DNA of 64,000 bases from Choristoneura fumiferana (taxonomy: Eukaryota; Arthropoda; Insecta; Lepidoptera; Tortricidae), in assembly GCF_025370935.1 (NCBI RefSeq), contig NC_133477.1:1982065-2046064 (forward strand), read 5' to 3'. The notes under the pieces were generated by a model. The model did not search any database. It was not told the DNA's origin and was given only the letters and a program-made list of their open reading frames with translations. Shown in pieces: positions 63,645 to 64,000 of the stretch (position 1 is its first letter; each line of letters starts with the position of its first letter). The translations under genes and the position numbers were made by a program.

Positions 63645-63966
63645 ATCAAAAAAAATAATTTTAAATAATCATCATTTAAAATTCAACAATAGATATGATT
63701 GGAAATTACATATTTTGTTACCGATATAATATTAGCGGCAAAAATAAGTACAAACAGTCTCAAGGCACGTTAAAAAGACATACCTAAACCTTAACTATAC
63801 TTACGTTTTATGCCAGTATCGTAATTAATTTTTAATTTTTACTTTTGAAAATACGAAGACTTTTTTAATTTCCTTTAAAAAAATTAAGTGGATTTTACAT
63901 GTGATACTAAGAACATAAATAAAACTAGTAAATTATGAAGTAAGCAATTTCACCTGATTTGCTGAA

Positions 63967-64000
63967 GAGCGCAGCCTAAGATATTGGCAATATTTGGAAG
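63967..64000. repeat. Repeat family C, start of a copy at the window edge
   Basis: GAGCGCAGCCTAAGATATTGG and CAATATTTGGAAG match 38447-38480. The copy continues outside the window. Confidence 0.5.

Overview
The window looks like AT-rich nuclear DNA of a moth or butterfly (Lepidoptera). The evidence is a tandem pair of immulectin-like, dual-domain C-type lectin genes with phase-1 introns, three tRNA-derived SINE families of lepidopteran style, repeats with ACTAATATTATAAATG...GCTAGT ends, and an RTE-type LINE. No rRNA gene, free-standing tRNA gene, bacterial operon or CRISPR array was seen. A 100-N assembly gap lies at 14972-15071 and a single N at 1161.

Layout. 1-6750: mobile-element debris (foldback MITEs, SINEs, Helitron-like repeats, an AT-rich stretch). 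6761-13495: a possible last exon of a host gene, split by a Ty3/gypsy LTR retrotransposon (6798-13399) with 4-bp AGAC target duplications, near-identical LTRs and a frameshifted gag-pol. 13500-16860: more MITE, SINE and Helitron-like repeats around the gap. 16862-22190: lectin copy 1, five exons found and the signal-peptide exon not found. 23546-27868: lectin copy 2, six exons, 316 aa, with a predicted GC-AG first intron. Both carry transposon-loaded introns. 27869-44000: nested insertions, notably a 5.5-kb non-autonomous LTR element (31689-37229) with seven units of a 120-bp repeat, lying inside a retroposon that lies inside a tRNA-Arg-like SINE. 43228-43605: a tandem array of long hairpins. 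44850-49110: an inverted-repeat element, a 16 x 25-bp minisatellite and several MITEs. 50606-50789: an isolated Cys-rich terminal exon. 53301-56464: a nearly complete RTE LINE on the minus strand with 16-bp target duplications. 57293-58853: a piggyBac-like element inside a SINE. The rest is repeats and unassigned DNA.

How the parts relate. The lectins are predicted secreted pattern-recognition proteins. Copy 2 has all canonical cysteines in both carbohydrate-recognition domains (CRDs), whereas copy 1 has lost the inner Cys2/Cys3 pair of the second CRD. An 88-bp identical tract in the CRD1 C-terminal exon suggests gene conversion. The RTE LINE and the commonest SINE share their 3' ends down to the ATG-repeat tail, so the LINE family is probably the engine that moved that SINE. 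All functions are read from sequence alone; no database search was possible.
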